A DNA stretch of 64,000 bases from Cycas panzhihuaensis (GCA_023213395.1 CM041465.1:181109741-181173740), one strand, 5' to 3'; shown: positions 11,570 through 23,965, numbered from the stretch's first letter. Made by a program: numbers and translations. The notes: generated from the letters alone by a model not told the origin.

Positions 11570-12115
11570 TGTTAAACCTTATGTTTATCTTATGTTTACA
11601 TGTTAAGCTTTATGTACTTTATGTTAATGTATTATGTGTGCACTTTAATGTATTATGTGCACTTTTGTACTTTAGGGGTGACTTTATCACTTAAGTGATA
11701 AAGTACACACCCACTTTATGTCTAGTAACATAATGTTGTCACTTATGTCACCTAAAGGTCAAATGACCCCCTTGCACTTTTGCTCACATGAGCTTCCAAT
11801 GGACACTTGTCCTACATGCAAGCATGCATTGCATGATTGACACTTGTCAATCATGCAATAGCCTTTGGCCTCTCATCTCCCTTTGTTTAATGAGGCCTCT
11901 CTTCATTGTTGCTCATTAAGAGTTGGAGCTTCTTGTTATTCTGTCAGTTTGCTAATCAAGCTGAGCATTCTTTGGTGGTTGGACCAATTCCAACACCACA
12001 CTTATAGTATCATTGTCTTGCTCCTCTTTCTCTTTGTGTTTATGCTTAATGCATTTAATGCTTTTGTGTTTTGTTATGATCTTGGACCTATGAGGCCATT
12101 TGGCCCATTCTAACA
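11570..12115 (+). repeat. A 3' LTR
   Basis: 546 bp, gap-free alignment to 5045-5590 with 12 substitutions. Followed by the AACAT duplication and then by M integrase sequence on the minus strand. Confidence 0.95.
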
Positions 12116-13077
12116 AACATAAGTTGGGCTACCAAAGATTCTAAGATGACTTACATCAGGTTTTCTACATGTCCAGCTCTCTTCTAGAGTCAGTTTTTCA
12201 AAAACCTGTGTTGGACTCCTATTTATGAGATAGACAATTGTGTTAACAACTTCGGACCAATATGAGTTGGATACATTTTTCTCTTTCAATATGCATCTAG
12301 TATAATTATAGTTCAATTCATCCCTTCTGTTGCCCCATTTGATTAAGAAGTATAAGGGGTGGTAAGTTGTCTACAAATTCCATGCATTCCGTAGAAATGG
12401 CAAAATTCATTTGAGACATATTCCCCTCCTCCATCTGTTTTGAGGATCTTGATTTTATGCCCCCTTTCTAATTTCACTTAAGCCTTGAATTCTTTAAAAA
12501 TCTCTAATGCTTCTAACTTGCTAAAAATAAAAAACTCCCAAGTTTACTGGTATAATCATCATTAAAGGTGAGAAAATACCTTTTTCCATTGATAGAAGTT
12601 GGTGTGATCAACCCACGTATGTCATTAAGAATTAAATCCAATTTCTCTTGTGATTTCCAAGTGCTTTCCTAAAATGGCAACCTATGATGCTTCCCCAACA
12701 TGCAAATTTCACAAATAGAGGAATTGAAAGAGATATCAGGTACACCATTTACTATATTCAACTTTTTGAGCATTTCTAATCTGGTATTTGCAATGTGACC
12801 ATATTATAAATGCCACAATTCATTATTTGAGCTGAGTAGCTAGAGAATGAACAATAGAGATTTTTTCTAATAAGTCATCTTGAGGAGTTGATCCTATTGT
12901 ATTTCATCCTCTAACATTGATTGAGTTGTGAATAGCCAAAGAGAAGCAGGTTGAATAAGAATAGAGATTAATTCATACAGATTATCCGTCTCTATTCCTT
13001 CAACAATTACAAGGCCATTTTGTTTCATATCATAAATGAAACATTTACCATCTTCATCAAACATAGTACGAAGTGTT
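12116..13077 (-). pseudogene. M copia GAG_pre-integrase and integrase
   Basis: Read on the minus strand from 13077: MFDEDGKCFIYDMKQNG, LWHLxYGHIANTRLEML, CEICMLGKHHRLPF, LTFNDDYTSKLG and, after frame changes, NYTRCILKEKNVSNSYWSEV and SHLRIFGSPTYV (12110-12316). These are the HHCC zinc-binding part, the catalytic core and the C-terminal GSP..R region of a copia integrase. The catalytic residues cannot all be placed because of frameshifts. Continuous with 17464 (through B) on one side and 5044 (through A) on the other. Confidence 0.82.
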
Positions 13078-13446
13078 TGTTAAACTTTAACATGGAAGAC
13101 ATTCATCATCAACAATAACAATACCAATAAGCATAGATTAACTCAACATAATCAGAATACATTAACATACCAAAGCACCATAGATTCAACATGAGCCTTG
13201 ATGATTACCATCTTCCATATCCTACCTCAACCACCTTTATATACAAAACAGGTGGGAGGACATACAAGACAAGTAACGCATGTGGGACAACTACCTCTAT
13301 CGTAACCAATGACATTATACCAACTAACTTAACCAATAAGCTTCTATCTTCTCACATAATGATAAGTGACTCTTAGACTCTGATACTTAGGACTATAACT
13401 TTATTGACCCTAAGACACACCTTACATTAAACATTATATTCTAACA
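13078..13446 (-). repeat. B 3' LTR
   Basis: Minus-strand start TGTTAGAATATAATGTTTAATG, end GTTTAACA. It carries a minus-strand TATATAAA (about 13232-13242) matched in the other LTR and in both D LTRs. Confidence 0.9.
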
Positions 13447-13512
13447 CCTCCCCTTAATGTTTAATGTCAAGACCACACGAACTTATTACCAAAGACAACA
13501 TGACATTTAGTA

Positions 13513-14802
13513 TTAAGGACTAACAACAAAATTAACACACACTAATATAAGATTTGACTTGAAGTATTGTTCGAATTTCCAGTGCCTCAGTCTAGGAATC
13601 TTCCTGAGGATGATGTCATGAGCTTGGTCTTCGACTAAAAAGCAACAGAGTCTTTTATCCCTGTGCATCATGATTGTTCCATCCCCTCTTGTTTCTTGCT
13701 TGATGTCTGCTACAATATCTGACTGTAAGTGCAATCTACTTTGATTATTATCTCTAGGATCAAACATGACAACATATGATTTGGACCCCATGGAAAAAAT
13801 GGATTCCTCTTTGTTTGTCTTCAAGACAGCATGTATGATCAACTTCTCAAGCCAACAAATGCTCTCTTGAAAGGAGAGAAGAGACAATGATTTCTTTTCT
13901 ATCTCCACCTGTGCAGGTACTTGTTCTGAATCAATAAAATATTTTGTTTTGTCTTCATCACCCAAGAGATCTTTTGTCGTACCAAATACGATGAGGATTT
14001 CTATTACGATCACATATACGTACCTCCCAATTATGATTACATAAGAATAGTGTAATATCTTAACATGATTGCCTCTCTTGACCAAGTATCCTGCCCATAA
14101 CATGCAACAATCTTGGTAGACAAGATTTTGATCAAATGATACTCCAACTATGTTCTTCCTTCTTTTGAATGAATCTTCTAGAACCAATGTAGGATATGTT
14201 AACATAGTTTGAATTCTTTCAAGGATAAGCATAGAAAAAGCTACCATGTCAAATGCGGTCATACAAAGTCTTGTGCATATGCATACAACGATGTAACCTG
14301 ACATTGTTTGGAACCTAGCAACAAATTTATCAACATAGATTAAAGCGATATAATCCACACTTTCCACTAAGCCAGTTGAGTTTCCATATTGAACCACCTG
14401 TAATAGATCAATTTCAAAATTTTCAATGTCCATCCTTTCACTCTTTCCTGTCAACATGCTGAAACTCAAGATGTTTGATGGGATAATTCTCTTCTCAACC
14501 TTTAGTTCTTTATTTTCATCTTCTTCCTCAGATCCTAAGCAACGATCTAAGGTTAGATCACCAATAAGTTCACTTGCAGAGATTACTTTGTCACAACAAT
14601 TATATTCACTTATTTCTTCATCAATAGAGAACCTATTTTTAGAAATAAGTTCACATACCTTTTCACCTTCCTTATCATCAAATGAATCTATAAGAGATTC
14701 ATTCTTATGGAAACTGACCTGATTACATGCATTATCCTTTTTGATTTTCCTCTTCAATTTCTTTTTCTGATTCTTTGTCAGGTTATTGTGTGTAGCATGC
14801 AC
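13513..14802 (-). CDS. Unrecognised 429-residue ORF of element B
   Basis: Open from ATG at 14802 to a stop at 13513 on the minus strand, the longest single open frame of any non-polymerase gene here. The N-terminus is basic (KNQKKKLKRKIKK, possible nuclear signal or RNA-binding patch), then an acidic part (GSEEEDENKELKVE). A middle block contains VDKFVARFQTMSGYIVVC, LERIQTMLTYP and LEDSFKRRKNIVGVSFDQNLVYQD. Near the end is LRKIPRLRHWKFEQYFK. The middle and C-terminal blocks have homologues in element D, so the ORF is a family character. There are no RT, protease or integrase motifs. It probably continues from the Gag-like domain at 14830-15190 across a stop. Function unknown. Confidence 0.6.
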   Translation of the reverse strand: MHATHNNLTKNQKKKLKRKIKKDNACNQVSFHKNESLIDSFDDKEGEKVCELISKNRFSIDEEISEYNCCDKVISASELIGDLTLDRCLGSEEEDENKELKVEKRIIPSNILSFSMLTGKSERMDIENFEIDLLQVVQYGNSTGLVESVDYIALIYVDKFVARFQTMSGYIVVCICTRLCMTAFDMVAFSMLILERIQTMLTYPTLVLEDSFKRRKNIVGVSFDQNLVYQDCCMLWAGYLVKRGNHVKILHYSYVIIIGRYVYVIVIEILIVFGTTKDLLGDEDKTKYFIDSEQVPAQVEIEKKSLSLLSFQESICWLEKLIIHAVLKTNKEESIFSMGSKSYVVMFDPRDNNQSRLHLQSDIVADIKQETRGDGTIMMHRDKRLCCFLVEDQAHDIILRKIPRLRHWKFEQYFKSNLILVCVNFVVSP

Positions 14803-14829
14803 TTCTTCCTTTAGACTAGCTATAATTTT

Positions 14830-15190
14830 TTATTTCTTTACCTTCATTCATTGGTTGTTGGTTTGTCAACTTGGAATCAAATTTCTCTTTTATGAAGTTC
14901 CATGATTTCTGTGCCCTACAAGTAGTATTTTAGGTGAGGCAAAAAATATCACTGAATTTTATGCAGCCTCCTTGTGTGGACATGAAAGAAATCCATTGAA
15001 ATACTAATGTGTCCTTTTGTTCCAGCACTGGTGATACATCATTGTATCCTTCTAAAACAATCTCCCATAAGCCAAGGGAGATGAGCCAAGACTTCATGTT
15101 TTTTTACCATTCTAAATAGTTGTCTTCTGTTAACAGAAGATGAGCATGACCCATTTTGATAACCTTACAATCAAACTGCTATTGTGTCTA
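14830..15190 (-). pseudogene. Gag-like N-terminal domain of element B
   Basis: On the minus strand LLLTEDNYLEW, KNMKSWLISLGLWEIVLEGYND, LEQKDTLVFQWI and CRAQKSWNFIKEKF follow the pattern of the DUF4219/UBN2 Gag of plant copia elements (L..NY..W...M...L...LWE.V..G, KD...., AKEAWN.L). Two stops break it. It lies directly upstream of the 429-codon ORF. Confidence 0.6.
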
Positions 15191-17089
15191 GTTATGAATT
15201 TTCTTAGGACTGCTTTTGTACTTGAAATCAGAAACTCGCCAATTAAATGTGACAAGAAATGTTCATTGGACACTACATTTGCTTCAAACTAATAGTCCAC
15301 AATAAAGATATTTAAGGGTGAGGATTTTATCACCTTGCTCTTAGGGAACAAATCAATTTAGCCATTGAAGTTTCTTTAAACTGTCCATTCTAACTCCACT
15401 AGAATGTCTCTTGACAAGTGTTAGTTGCCTTACCATCAACGAACTTTTCTTTGGCCTTGGCGATTCCAACTCAGAGGCATCTATGCCTCCACCTGACTCT
15501 AGCTCCACCTAAACAACTGGAGTATTCCTAAGCCCATCTTATCATGTTGTTGTCCTTCCTTACATCTTAGTCGACTATGCTCACTCAGGACTACAATCTG
15601 CTATGAAAACATCCTCTTCTAGAATTCAATCGGCTAGACTTCCCTTGCCAAAACAGGGACCTTCAAGTAACTTGATATCAAATGTCAGTCTGGACTGACC
15701 ACATATGAACAATGATTAACCTCCAGGCGAGAGAATGAATAATGATAGACGTTAACTGCTACCAGTAATAGTCCTGAGGCATCCAATAAAAGTCCTTTTA
15801 AGAGTCGATATGCCCTAAACCTGAAAGTTGACTCTAATGCACCCTCTGGCCAACAATTGCCTCTAACCAAGAAGCAGGCAAATGAGCATCTCTAGAATGC
15901 TGACGTATATAGTTCAAAATGCCAGCTTTTGCATGTCCCAGTAAAATCCTGGGAGGAGGTAAAACAAGACCCAAGCATTGGCAGACTTGAATGGTCAAAT
16001 GATATAACCAGCTGATTTAAATCGTAGGGGCTGCAATGAATGCTTTACAAAGAAAGTTCTCTCAAAAAATTGCTTCATTCCTAGCATCCGTCCATTATGA
16101 ATTTGGATGCAATAAATTCTAAGATCTCGTGGCGTTATTCACCACGGCTCAGAGTAGAATTTCCTAACAGTTTGCCTTTAATACTTCGATCGACTGCAGG
16201 GCTATATACTACGCGAACAATCCTCTCTATAGCATAGATCAATTATCTTTATATAGTCCAGTAGATGTCTTGATGAACGCAGACAGCACTCGGCCATAAA
16301 ATCTAACAGCATGCCTCCAGCTCCACATGCCTTTTCTCAAATCTCCCTATGGGTTGAAAAGTAGCTCCCTAACTTAGCATCATCTCTACTGATAGTTTCT
16401 TGAAGGGTATTCCCTCTACACATATCTTGTGAGTTTGCAGTTATTTGGGAGCTATGTCACAACATGAATAAATACAGAAGACATATGTGCACCATCAAAC
16501 AGAAACTCATAAGCAGATTTACTGGCAACTATTATGTCACTATTTGCTTGTTGCAACAATATCTTGTGTAACTTCAATTGTAGTTTCACCAATATTTGCA
16601 AAATAACTCATGCGGGAAGCTTTTGCATACCAAGCTTTTTTGCAGACTTGGTCAAAGAAATGATTATAATTCTTGGACAATAGATCATATGAATAGACAA
16701 GCCACTCTCTGTCAAAAGCTTATTCACCTTGATGTAGGATCAAATGGCCTCAAATAGTTTGAAAGAACCAGAAGAATGCCAATGGATAATAGATATAAAT
16801 GTCACCTCAACAACCAAAGCTAAGGGCTATGAATCAACAGAAAGAAACTTCATGACCATGCTTCACACCAAAAACTTCACTCGCAACCAAAACAAGCTTA
16901 AGGGAACAGAATTACCTAATACCAAAATCTGTCTTGTATCAATACTTGGCACACCTTGCTACACTGAGGGCTTTAGGACTTCACCTTCCCAATAAAAATC
17001 TTCAATCCAGCAACCAACTTAACAGAACCACCTGCACCCTTATCAAGCACTTGATGAACTTGCATGACAACAGCGTTAACATGCAACCT
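15191..17089 (-). other. B leader, no gene seen
   Basis: About 1.9 kb between primer site and Gag-like domain. Short open frames on both strands lack motifs. A segment near 16945 (CAATACTTGGCACACCTT) recurs in the D leader near 23840, so the leaders are homologous though diverged. Confidence 0.5.
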
Positions 17090-17101
17090 GCTTTGATACC
17101 A
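17090..17101 (-). other. B primer binding site
   Basis: Minus-strand TGGTATCAAAGC directly beside the 5' LTR. Confidence 0.8.
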
Positions 17102-17463
17102 TGTTAAACTTTAATATGGAAGACATTCATCATCAACAATAACAATATCAATGAGCATAGATTCACTCAACATAATCATTAACATACCAAAGCACCATAG
17201 ACTCAACATGAGCCTTGATGATTACCATCTTCCATATACTACCTCAACCACCTTTATATACAAAGTAAGTGGGAGGACATACAAGACAAGTAATGCATGT
17301 GGGACAATTACCTCTATCGTAACCAATGACAGTACCCCAACTAACTTAACCAATAAGCTTCTATCTTCTCACATAATGATAAGTGACTCTTAGACTCTAA
17401 TACTTAGGACTATAACTTTATTGACGCTAAGACACACCTTACATGAAACATTATATTCTAGTA
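17102..17463 (-). repeat. B 5' LTR
   Basis: Aligns to 13078-13446 with a few short indels. The terminal bases on its outer side read TTCTAGTA rather than TTCTAACA. Confidence 0.88.
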
Positions 17464-18060
17464 ATGTTTTCTTTCTTAATTGAGATACAAAGAGAAGATT
17501 CTTCTTTAAGCTAGGAACATACAAGACATTTCTAATTTTCTTGATCTCATTATTTATTTTTATGGATATAGTTTTTTTGCCTTTGATGTATAAAGAAAAT
17601 TTATCTCTCAATTCTACTAATTTGTTGAGAGAGTATGGTTGAAAATTGTCAAACCAATCCTTCCTTCCTGTCATGTGATTTGAAGTGCCTAAATCTATGA
17701 ACCAATTCTCATTGTTATGAATACATGAAATTAGGGCATTGATAAATGCAGCAACCTCACATGTACCTTGATCATCTTGAACATGAGCATCTGGACAAGT
17801 ATGTTTACAATATTCTTGAAAAAAACTTTTTCTTTATCTTTGAAGCAATATTGTACACATAGTGAAATCCTTTAGAAATAATACTTTGCATATTATAAGA
17901 AATCGAAACAAGCCTTAAACTTTCTAAGCAACTCTCTTCAATTATAATGACCAGATCCATCTTTGCTAAAAGAGCACTTCCTCTAGGCTTAGAATGTACA
18001 CTTGCTTGCAAAAGATCATTCTTCAATTTCCTCAAAAAAAAAGGTTTCAACTTTGAATTG
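17464..18060 (-). pseudogene. M copia Gag tail and protease
   Basis: Minus-strand reading gives WFIDLGTSNHMTGRKDWF (about 17655-17710), the copia protease active site with DSGAS changed to DLGTS, followed by IRNVLYVPSLKKNLL typical of the region before GAG_pre-integrase. Upstream, 17805-18050 has a Gag C-terminal flavour (SVHSKPRGS) with a ruined zinc knuckle. The rest of gag is absent, lost where C joins. Confidence 0.75.
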
Positions 18061-18343
18061 AATTTCCTTTATGAAAATGGCATTGAATTACCTCATTTTA
18101 TAGCGCATACTATAGTACTTTGAGGCAGGATTAAAGTTTAGACAATTTAGAAAACAAACTTCTGGAACTAAAGATGTTAATAAAAAGGCACAAGAACCCT
18201 TTTATAACGACAAAGTTTGATTTAGCCCCTTTTAATAATTAGCAGTTGGTCGCATAGGCCGCTCATTTAACCAAGGACTATCTCGCTAGGGTGTTAGCAT
18301 ACTCGCACTAAAAATCCAATTTAGCTAAATTTAATAAAAACCT

Positions 18344-18346
<3 letters not shown>
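18061..18346. other. Unassigned junction between M and C
   Basis: No coding motif and no LTR-like match to the C 3' LTR. It is where the 5' LTR of C and the Gag start of M should be, so it marks an old deletion or rearrangement. Confidence 0.45.

Positions 18347-18382
<36 letters not shown>
18347..18382 (+). repeat. (AT)n microsatellite
   Basis: About 18 uninterrupted AT units immediately before the C gag remnant. It may have promoted the deletion that removed the C 5' end. Confidence 0.9.
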
Positions 18383-18383
<1 letters not shown>

Positions 18384-18384
<1 letters not shown>

Positions 18385-19719
18385 TGAAGAACCAAATGAA
18401 ATGTGGACAAAACTGTGTGATGCTTTTGAGAAAAAGAAGACAAATAGACACGTTGCCCTGATGTTGGAGTTTCAATTCACATGTCGAAGATGAGAATAAC
18501 ATTAGATCCTACCTGAATAAGATTACACACTTGAAGAATAAGCTAGAAGAACTAAAGCAAAATTCAATCGATGATACGTTGTTATTCGCGATAATCATGT
18601 CGAGTTGCCAATTGCCTTTTCCAATTTTTAGATCATATACGGTAGAGATGAGGTGCTAGAGGCAGAGACTTTTGATGGTCTTAGAAACCTTATTCTAGCA
18701 GAGGATGCCAAGCCGAAACATCATGAAATTCTTGGAGGTTCCAAATCAAGTCAGGCTTTAGCCATGAAGACTCAGAGGAAAGAGGCCACTCAAGAGGAGA
18801 AGTTCACATAGAGGTCTAGAAAATGTTTTCGAAAAAAGAAGAAATTCAATGGAAAATGCAACTACTGCAAAAAGGATGGTCACAAAGAGAAGAATTGTGG
18901 TTCAGGAGACGTGACAAGCACAAAATAAACTAGGATGACAAAGGGAAGAGCGTTGTTGCTCATTGTATCTGGGAGATAACCTTATCAGCTGAGTCTAATT
19001 GGAGAGATTATTGGATTCTTGACTATGGAGCACAAAAGCATCTCTCTTACCAGAAACGCAACTTTGATACGGGGGACGAAAATCATAGTGATGCCGAAAT
19101 CATCTTTGGAGATGCTCGCATATTGCTAGTGGAAGGTATCGGCGAAGTTTCCATTGCAAGTGGTAAGTTTATCGAGGTATATTATGTACCCAAGATGCAA
19201 TTGAACCTTCTTTCAGCCCGGGAGATCTACAAACAAGGTATGAAGGTGGAGCTATACCATGATAGATGCTTGATTAAGGATTTGAAGCAAAATTTCTCTG
19301 TCATTGCTACTGGAAAAGTCAAAGACAACTTTAGGTTGTTTAAGAAATTTGAATCTCAGAAGAAGTCTTATGCCTTTGTCACCAGCACTAATGATGTAAG
19401 TTTTGGCATGATCATCTAGGACACCCTAACTATAGGAGCATCGCACTACTGAAGAGGTTGAAGATGGTAGAAGGATTGCCATGAGTTTCCTGCTTAGATG
19501 GTGTTTGTGAAGGGTGCATGTATGATAAGCGTCATCGATATCCTTTTGCTCGGGGTAATGCTTGGAGAGCCATGGAGAAGCTGGAGCTTGTGCATTCAGA
19601 TATAATGGGACCACTCCCAAACCCTTTGATATTAGGAGCTCGTTACACCCTAGTGTTTGTAGATGATTACACTAGGAATGCCTAGATATACTTTTTGAAG
19701 CAAAGGTCAGAGGTGTTTG
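18384..19719 (+). pseudogene. C copia gag, protease and start of integrase
   Basis: Gag pieces EEPNEMWTKLCDAFEKKK and YLNKITHLKNKLEEL precede an intact zinc knuckle CNYCKKDGHKEKNC (18858-18899). The protease site reads LDYGAQKHL in place of DSGASxHM (about 19020). A clean pre-integrase stretch runs 19123-19419 (FIEVYYVPKMQLNLLSA). Integrase starts with CMYDKRHRYPFARG and HSDIMGP (first catalytic D about 19600), VFVDDYTR and YFLKQRSEVF, where D interrupts. Several stops and frame changes. Confidence 0.82.
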
Positions 19720-20112
19720 TGTTGAAAATAACATGGAAAGCATTCATCAATAAACACCAAACAATATCAATGGATAAGAATCACAATGAATGAACTCAAC
19801 ATCAACAGATTACATCAGAACACCAACCATACCATGGACAACATGAGTCTCCATGATGACTTGATAATACATACTACCTCAACCACCTTTATATACTAAA
19901 TAGGTGGGAGACTATACAACACAAGTAATGCATGTGGGACAAATACCTTTGTCCTGACCAATGACATTACACCACTAACTTGACCAATAAGATTTTATCT
20001 TCTCACATAATATTATGATGACCCTTTGACTCTAAGACTTAGGACTTTGACTAATAATCCTAGGACCCACTTTACTTAACCACACACACACATTAAACAT
20101 TATATTCTAACA
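19720..20112 (-). repeat. D 3' LTR
   Basis: Minus-strand start TGTTAGAATATAATGTTTAATG, end TTTTCAACA. Contains a minus-strand TATATAAA box near 19890 and a (CA)n run near 20082. Confidence 0.92.
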
Positions 20113-20165
20113 CCTCCCCTTAATGTTTAATGTCAAGACTGCAAGAAGTGACTGAATACAAGAGA

Positions 20166-21235
20166 CTAACATGACACTTTGACACATCTAACACACATTA
20201 ACATGAGACTTGACTTGAGTTTGAAACCATAGAAACTAAAGACAACATGACAAGACTGACATAGGACTTGACTTGGCTTGTCTTTGAAGTAATGTTTGAA
20301 CTTCCATCTCTTGAATCTTGAAATCTTTCTGATGGCGATGGCGATGTCTTGAGTCTTGTCTTCATCCAATGCACTACAAAACATGTATGTCTTGATTGCT
20401 ATGTTGTGTCCTATTTCCTATTTGATGAATCTTCCTGTGTACTCCTGGGAGAGGTATGGTCGCCCTAGAATGAATATGAAATAAATTGACTTCTCCTTGT
20501 GGATTTCCAAACCTGCCAAGATGATTGATTTTTCAACCCATTGATCACTTCCTAGAAGAGTGAGCAATAATGATCCATTTCTGAATTTCCCTTGTTCAAA
20601 AACAAGATACTTTGTTCCTTTCATGTTATCCAGGAATTCATTGTGCCAAGAATGATGAGAGTCTCCATTATGGCCATATGCACGTATTTCCATGTTATTG
20701 CTATACAAATGTGAAGCTTTACTTTGATGTGATTGAGCTTCAAGGTCAAGAATCCTATCAAAAAGCTACAGTGATCTTGATGCACAAGATTTTGATCATA
20801 TGATATTCTCCCCATGTTTCTTCTTTCTTTGGAAGAATCTTCCAATGACCTTGCAGGGTAGGCCATCATAATTTGGATTCTCTCAAAGATGAACATAGAG
20901 ATTGAATTGAGAGATATTATGGAAAGTCTCCAACACATGCATATCAATGTATATCCAGACATCATTTGTATCCTAGCTGTAAATTTGTTGGCACAAACCA
21001 GAATGATATTATCCATACCTTTTGTTAACCTACTTGTGTCTCCATGAACTATTATCGGTAAAAATTGATGCCTGGAATCTTCAACCTCCAAAGTTGGTTC
21101 TTTGATGAGACTTAAGGTATTTGATGGAGTCAAGACTTTGTCATGCTGCTTTTCCCTTTTTTCTTTCCTCTTCAACTTCTTCCTTTGATTCTTTGCCCTT
21201 TTGATACTCCACGCACTTCTTCGTGTCCTTTTCAT
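20166..21235 (-). pseudogene. Unknown ORF of element D, homologous to the B ORF
   Basis: Minus-strand pieces in three frames follow the B protein: KRAKNQRKKLKRKEKREK (basic N-terminus), ANKFTARIQMMSGYTLIC, FERIQIMMAYP, LEDSSKERRNMGRISYDQNLVHQD (20621-21235), then a middle part at 20418-20708 and IRKISRFKRWKFKHYFK at 20166-20384. The shared motifs lie in the same order as in B. Frameshifts, not just substitutions, separate the pieces. Function unknown. Confidence 0.6.
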
Positions 21236-21242
21236 GCACTCA

Positions 21243-21575
21243 TTAGCGCTTCAGGCGCCTCACCGAGTCGGTATTTTGCAGAACCTGGACAATGAAATGA
21301 TAGGAAGAAGGAAGGTTATCCTTATCAAAGGTTGCAAGTATTACATCGATAGCAATTATGTTTTTCCGTTTGAAAGTTTCCTCCCCTTCTTCGTGAGCCA
21401 TTTCAGTACCCATAACTGTTTTCCAAAGTTTTTCCAGTACGAATAAGCTCTTCATCTTAATTTTCCAAAAGCGAAAATTGATTCCAATATAATATTTGGG
21501 TAAGGGAAAAAGGAGATCTGATAACCAGTATTCATTTTTTTCAGGTACAAAGACTATGACATCACTCAACTCCAT
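21243..21575 (-). pseudogene. Gag-like N-terminal domain of element D
   Basis: A 110-codon open frame on the minus strand. INFRFWKIKMKSLFVLEKLWKTV and FKRKNIIAIDVILATFDKDNL fit the copia Gag (DUF4219/UBN2) pattern, in the same position relative to the unknown ORF as in B. A stop and frame change separate it from that ORF. Confidence 0.55.
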
Positions 21576-23965
21576 GATGTATGAATGAAACGATCAAAAA
21601 AATATCCACTTTGGCCAAAAAAGTCTAACAAATCAAAAAGGTACTTGAATCCCCATAATAGAATTCATCAGTATTTCACTCTGGCAAAAGATCATAGAGA
21701 CCACACCAGAACACAACAGTTGCAAAAGACTCTTGTTGTGGGATGCATGCAGGAAGCACACTTATTTGCTTAAGTTCTCTACAGGACGGTCTCACAGCAT
21801 CTCAAAATGACTATCCACTTCTGGTTGGAACCCTCAGCATTCAAGATTACTACAGCCTTCAAAGTGGCAAATGACATAGCAGATTTATGTCAAACAACAC
21901 CAGACCGTTCAATGCCACTTCAGTCTCATAATTGTAAGTTGTTTCTACAGCCTGAGAGAGCATCAGTTCCAATAGATGTTAATGACACAAACACACAAAC
22001 AGTGTTTGGAACGGAATAATTGCAGATTGTCCTTAGGAAACTAGAATCTGTGGTCAACTTGCTTAGAAGAACAGTCCCTTTTCTTACAAATCAAAGCTCT
22101 GACTTTAGATCTTGAAGACTCATTCCTCAGCCAAACACAGATTGCTCTTGATCATTTTATCTCTGCATTCTAATTTTCCAACTCAGTTCACTTTGATAAT
22201 ATGCTTCAAATCTAACACTTGGCTGCCAGAGACACATTATTACATATCCAATCAGGCAGTGGCACAACGAACTTACAACACTACTGTTTGCAGCAAGGAG
22301 CTGACTCAGCCAGATCTTTCTTCTGAATTCTGAAGTTTCAAGACCTCTAGTTGTGGATGGGGTAGAACCTATTGCAAGTTCACATCAAGGACAGTACCTG
22401 TAAGGAGAAGGAGCTGGCATAGCATTCAGAGCTGTAGGTGCCACTTTAGTGCATCATAGTTTGGGAGTATACAGATTTGAATCCTGGGATATACAGTGTT
22501 GTTCACCTTTCTCAGAGAGGTCCTTCTTATACTCTTCAGTTTGGACTTCAAACAGAAAATTACATTACTCAAGGGCAGGTGCAGATGTCAAAACCCGACT
22601 CCATTCTCAGACTAATGTCATACAGGTATGTAACAGTAATATTCTAATGGTGCAAGAGTGTATTCGTAATAGAAATTTCAGTAAGGCTTTAACAGGATTA
22701 GGGCAGCATCGTAAAGTGGACTATACATAAGTGGATGCCCTGTACATCTTTCAGGGGTAATTGTTCAGCAAGTCTTCTAATTGTTGCTCTACAACCGTAT
22801 AGTCCCTTTGAATGGAGATTTTCAAAACTGTGATAATTGCAAAGTTCTTTCAACTGTAGACTTCACTTGGTTTGAACTGGAGACACAGTGGATAGGTGTT
22901 ATGATTACAGTTTAGTCTATGCCTTTTCAAATTTCTATGTCAAAGTTCACAGCAGCAGAATTCGTATTTGGTGGAGAAACTCGCATACCTAGATCGATTA
23001 GCACACTTATTTACTAACGTGGAACATCAACTGTATATGACATATCGTGCATGCACCGCCCATAAAGTGGATGCTTCAGAAGCATGAGTCTCCTTTTTTT
23101 GTCTCCTAAGCTCAGATTGGGAGATATTCAGATTTCATCTTCAAAATTTTTCAAAAACTGAAATCTACTGCACACTATTTTCTTTATAGGCAGGAGAACA
23201 GAATTTCCCGGGATTTGCATCAAAACTTGGCACTGTGGGGTTTCATCTTCTTCACTCAGAAACTCAAGGCATGCTAGCCTCGAGTCAATCACCCACTATC
23301 TCAAAGATACAGTCCTTGGCTAGACTTCCTTCTCTCTCAGAAGTCTGCCGCTACCTAGAAGAGTTCGCTATGAGAAGATACCAGTCTGCAGTGTTAGAGA
23401 CCCTATACAGAAATTATGAGTCCAATTCTACAGTGGTTAGGGCTTTGTAGATGATCGTGGCTGACCACTCAGAGGCCCTTACTGTGGGCTACAAACGACC
23501 TTCTACTCAGGCTAGTTCCTCCACACAAGACTAGTCAGAATCAACCATGTGCAACTTTCCCATAGATGGCAGTCTATTAATCTTCCTTCAATCCACAATA
23601 GTTAGCATACTTTTCTTTATCTATGGCTGGTAGAGTTTTAGACACTAATTCATAACTTCAGTAAGACTGATATAAAGGATCTCCTCTTCTCTTTTGCATA
23701 CACAAAATTATACCGAGAATTTTCAGAAACAATATTAGATGAGATGGTAACTTACTCCAAACTTTACCAGCCACTTCTCAACAAACCAGAATAACCAGCT
23801 AAGAGATCAGTATTACCCGGTCCAAATTTCTGTTGACCCAATACTTGGCACACCTTGAATTAATGATGACGTGAGCCTTTACCTCTTAAATCTTCATTCT
23901 GTCAGCGACCCTAATGGAGTCACCTTCCTTCCTTATCTGCACACAAAAGTCTTAGCAAGCAACTT
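21576..23965 (-). other. D leader, no gene seen
   Basis: About 2.4 kb between primer site and Gag-like domain. Small open frames on the plus strand (21807, 22112, 22449, 23235) have no motifs and run antisense to the element. Treated as untranslated leader. Confidence 0.5.

Larger units (their letters stand above)
5045..12115 (+). mobile_element. A: near-complete Ty1/copia element
   Basis: This 7071-bp element has two 546-bp LTRs and a perfect duplication AACAT (5040-5044 and 12116-12120). Primer site, leader, one gag-pol frame and a G-rich polypurine tract are all in place. I count 12 substitutions and no gaps between the LTRs (2.2%), so it is much younger than its host M. It split M between integrase and RT. 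Two in-frame stops and a late frameshift make it non-functional as it stands unless a stop is suppressed. Confidence 0.95.
13078..17463 (-). mobile_element. B: non-autonomous LTR retrotransposon with unknown ORF
   Basis: LTRs at 13078-13446 (369 bp) and 17102-17463 (362 bp) bound it. The flanks are GTGTT (13073-13077) and ATGTT (17464-17468), a duplication with one change. On the minus strand the right LTR is 5', followed by primer site TGGTATCAAAGC, and the polypurine tract CATTAAGGGGAGG precedes the 3' LTR. Inside are a long leader, a copia-Gag-like N-terminal domain and a 429-codon ORF. No protease, integrase or RT. It interrupts the M PR/pre-integrase region. It is clearly the same family as D. 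Confidence 0.88.

Noticed and set aside
21585-23450. Plus-strand small ORFs in the D leader
   Set aside because: Antisense to D, short, no motif; no homologous frames in B.
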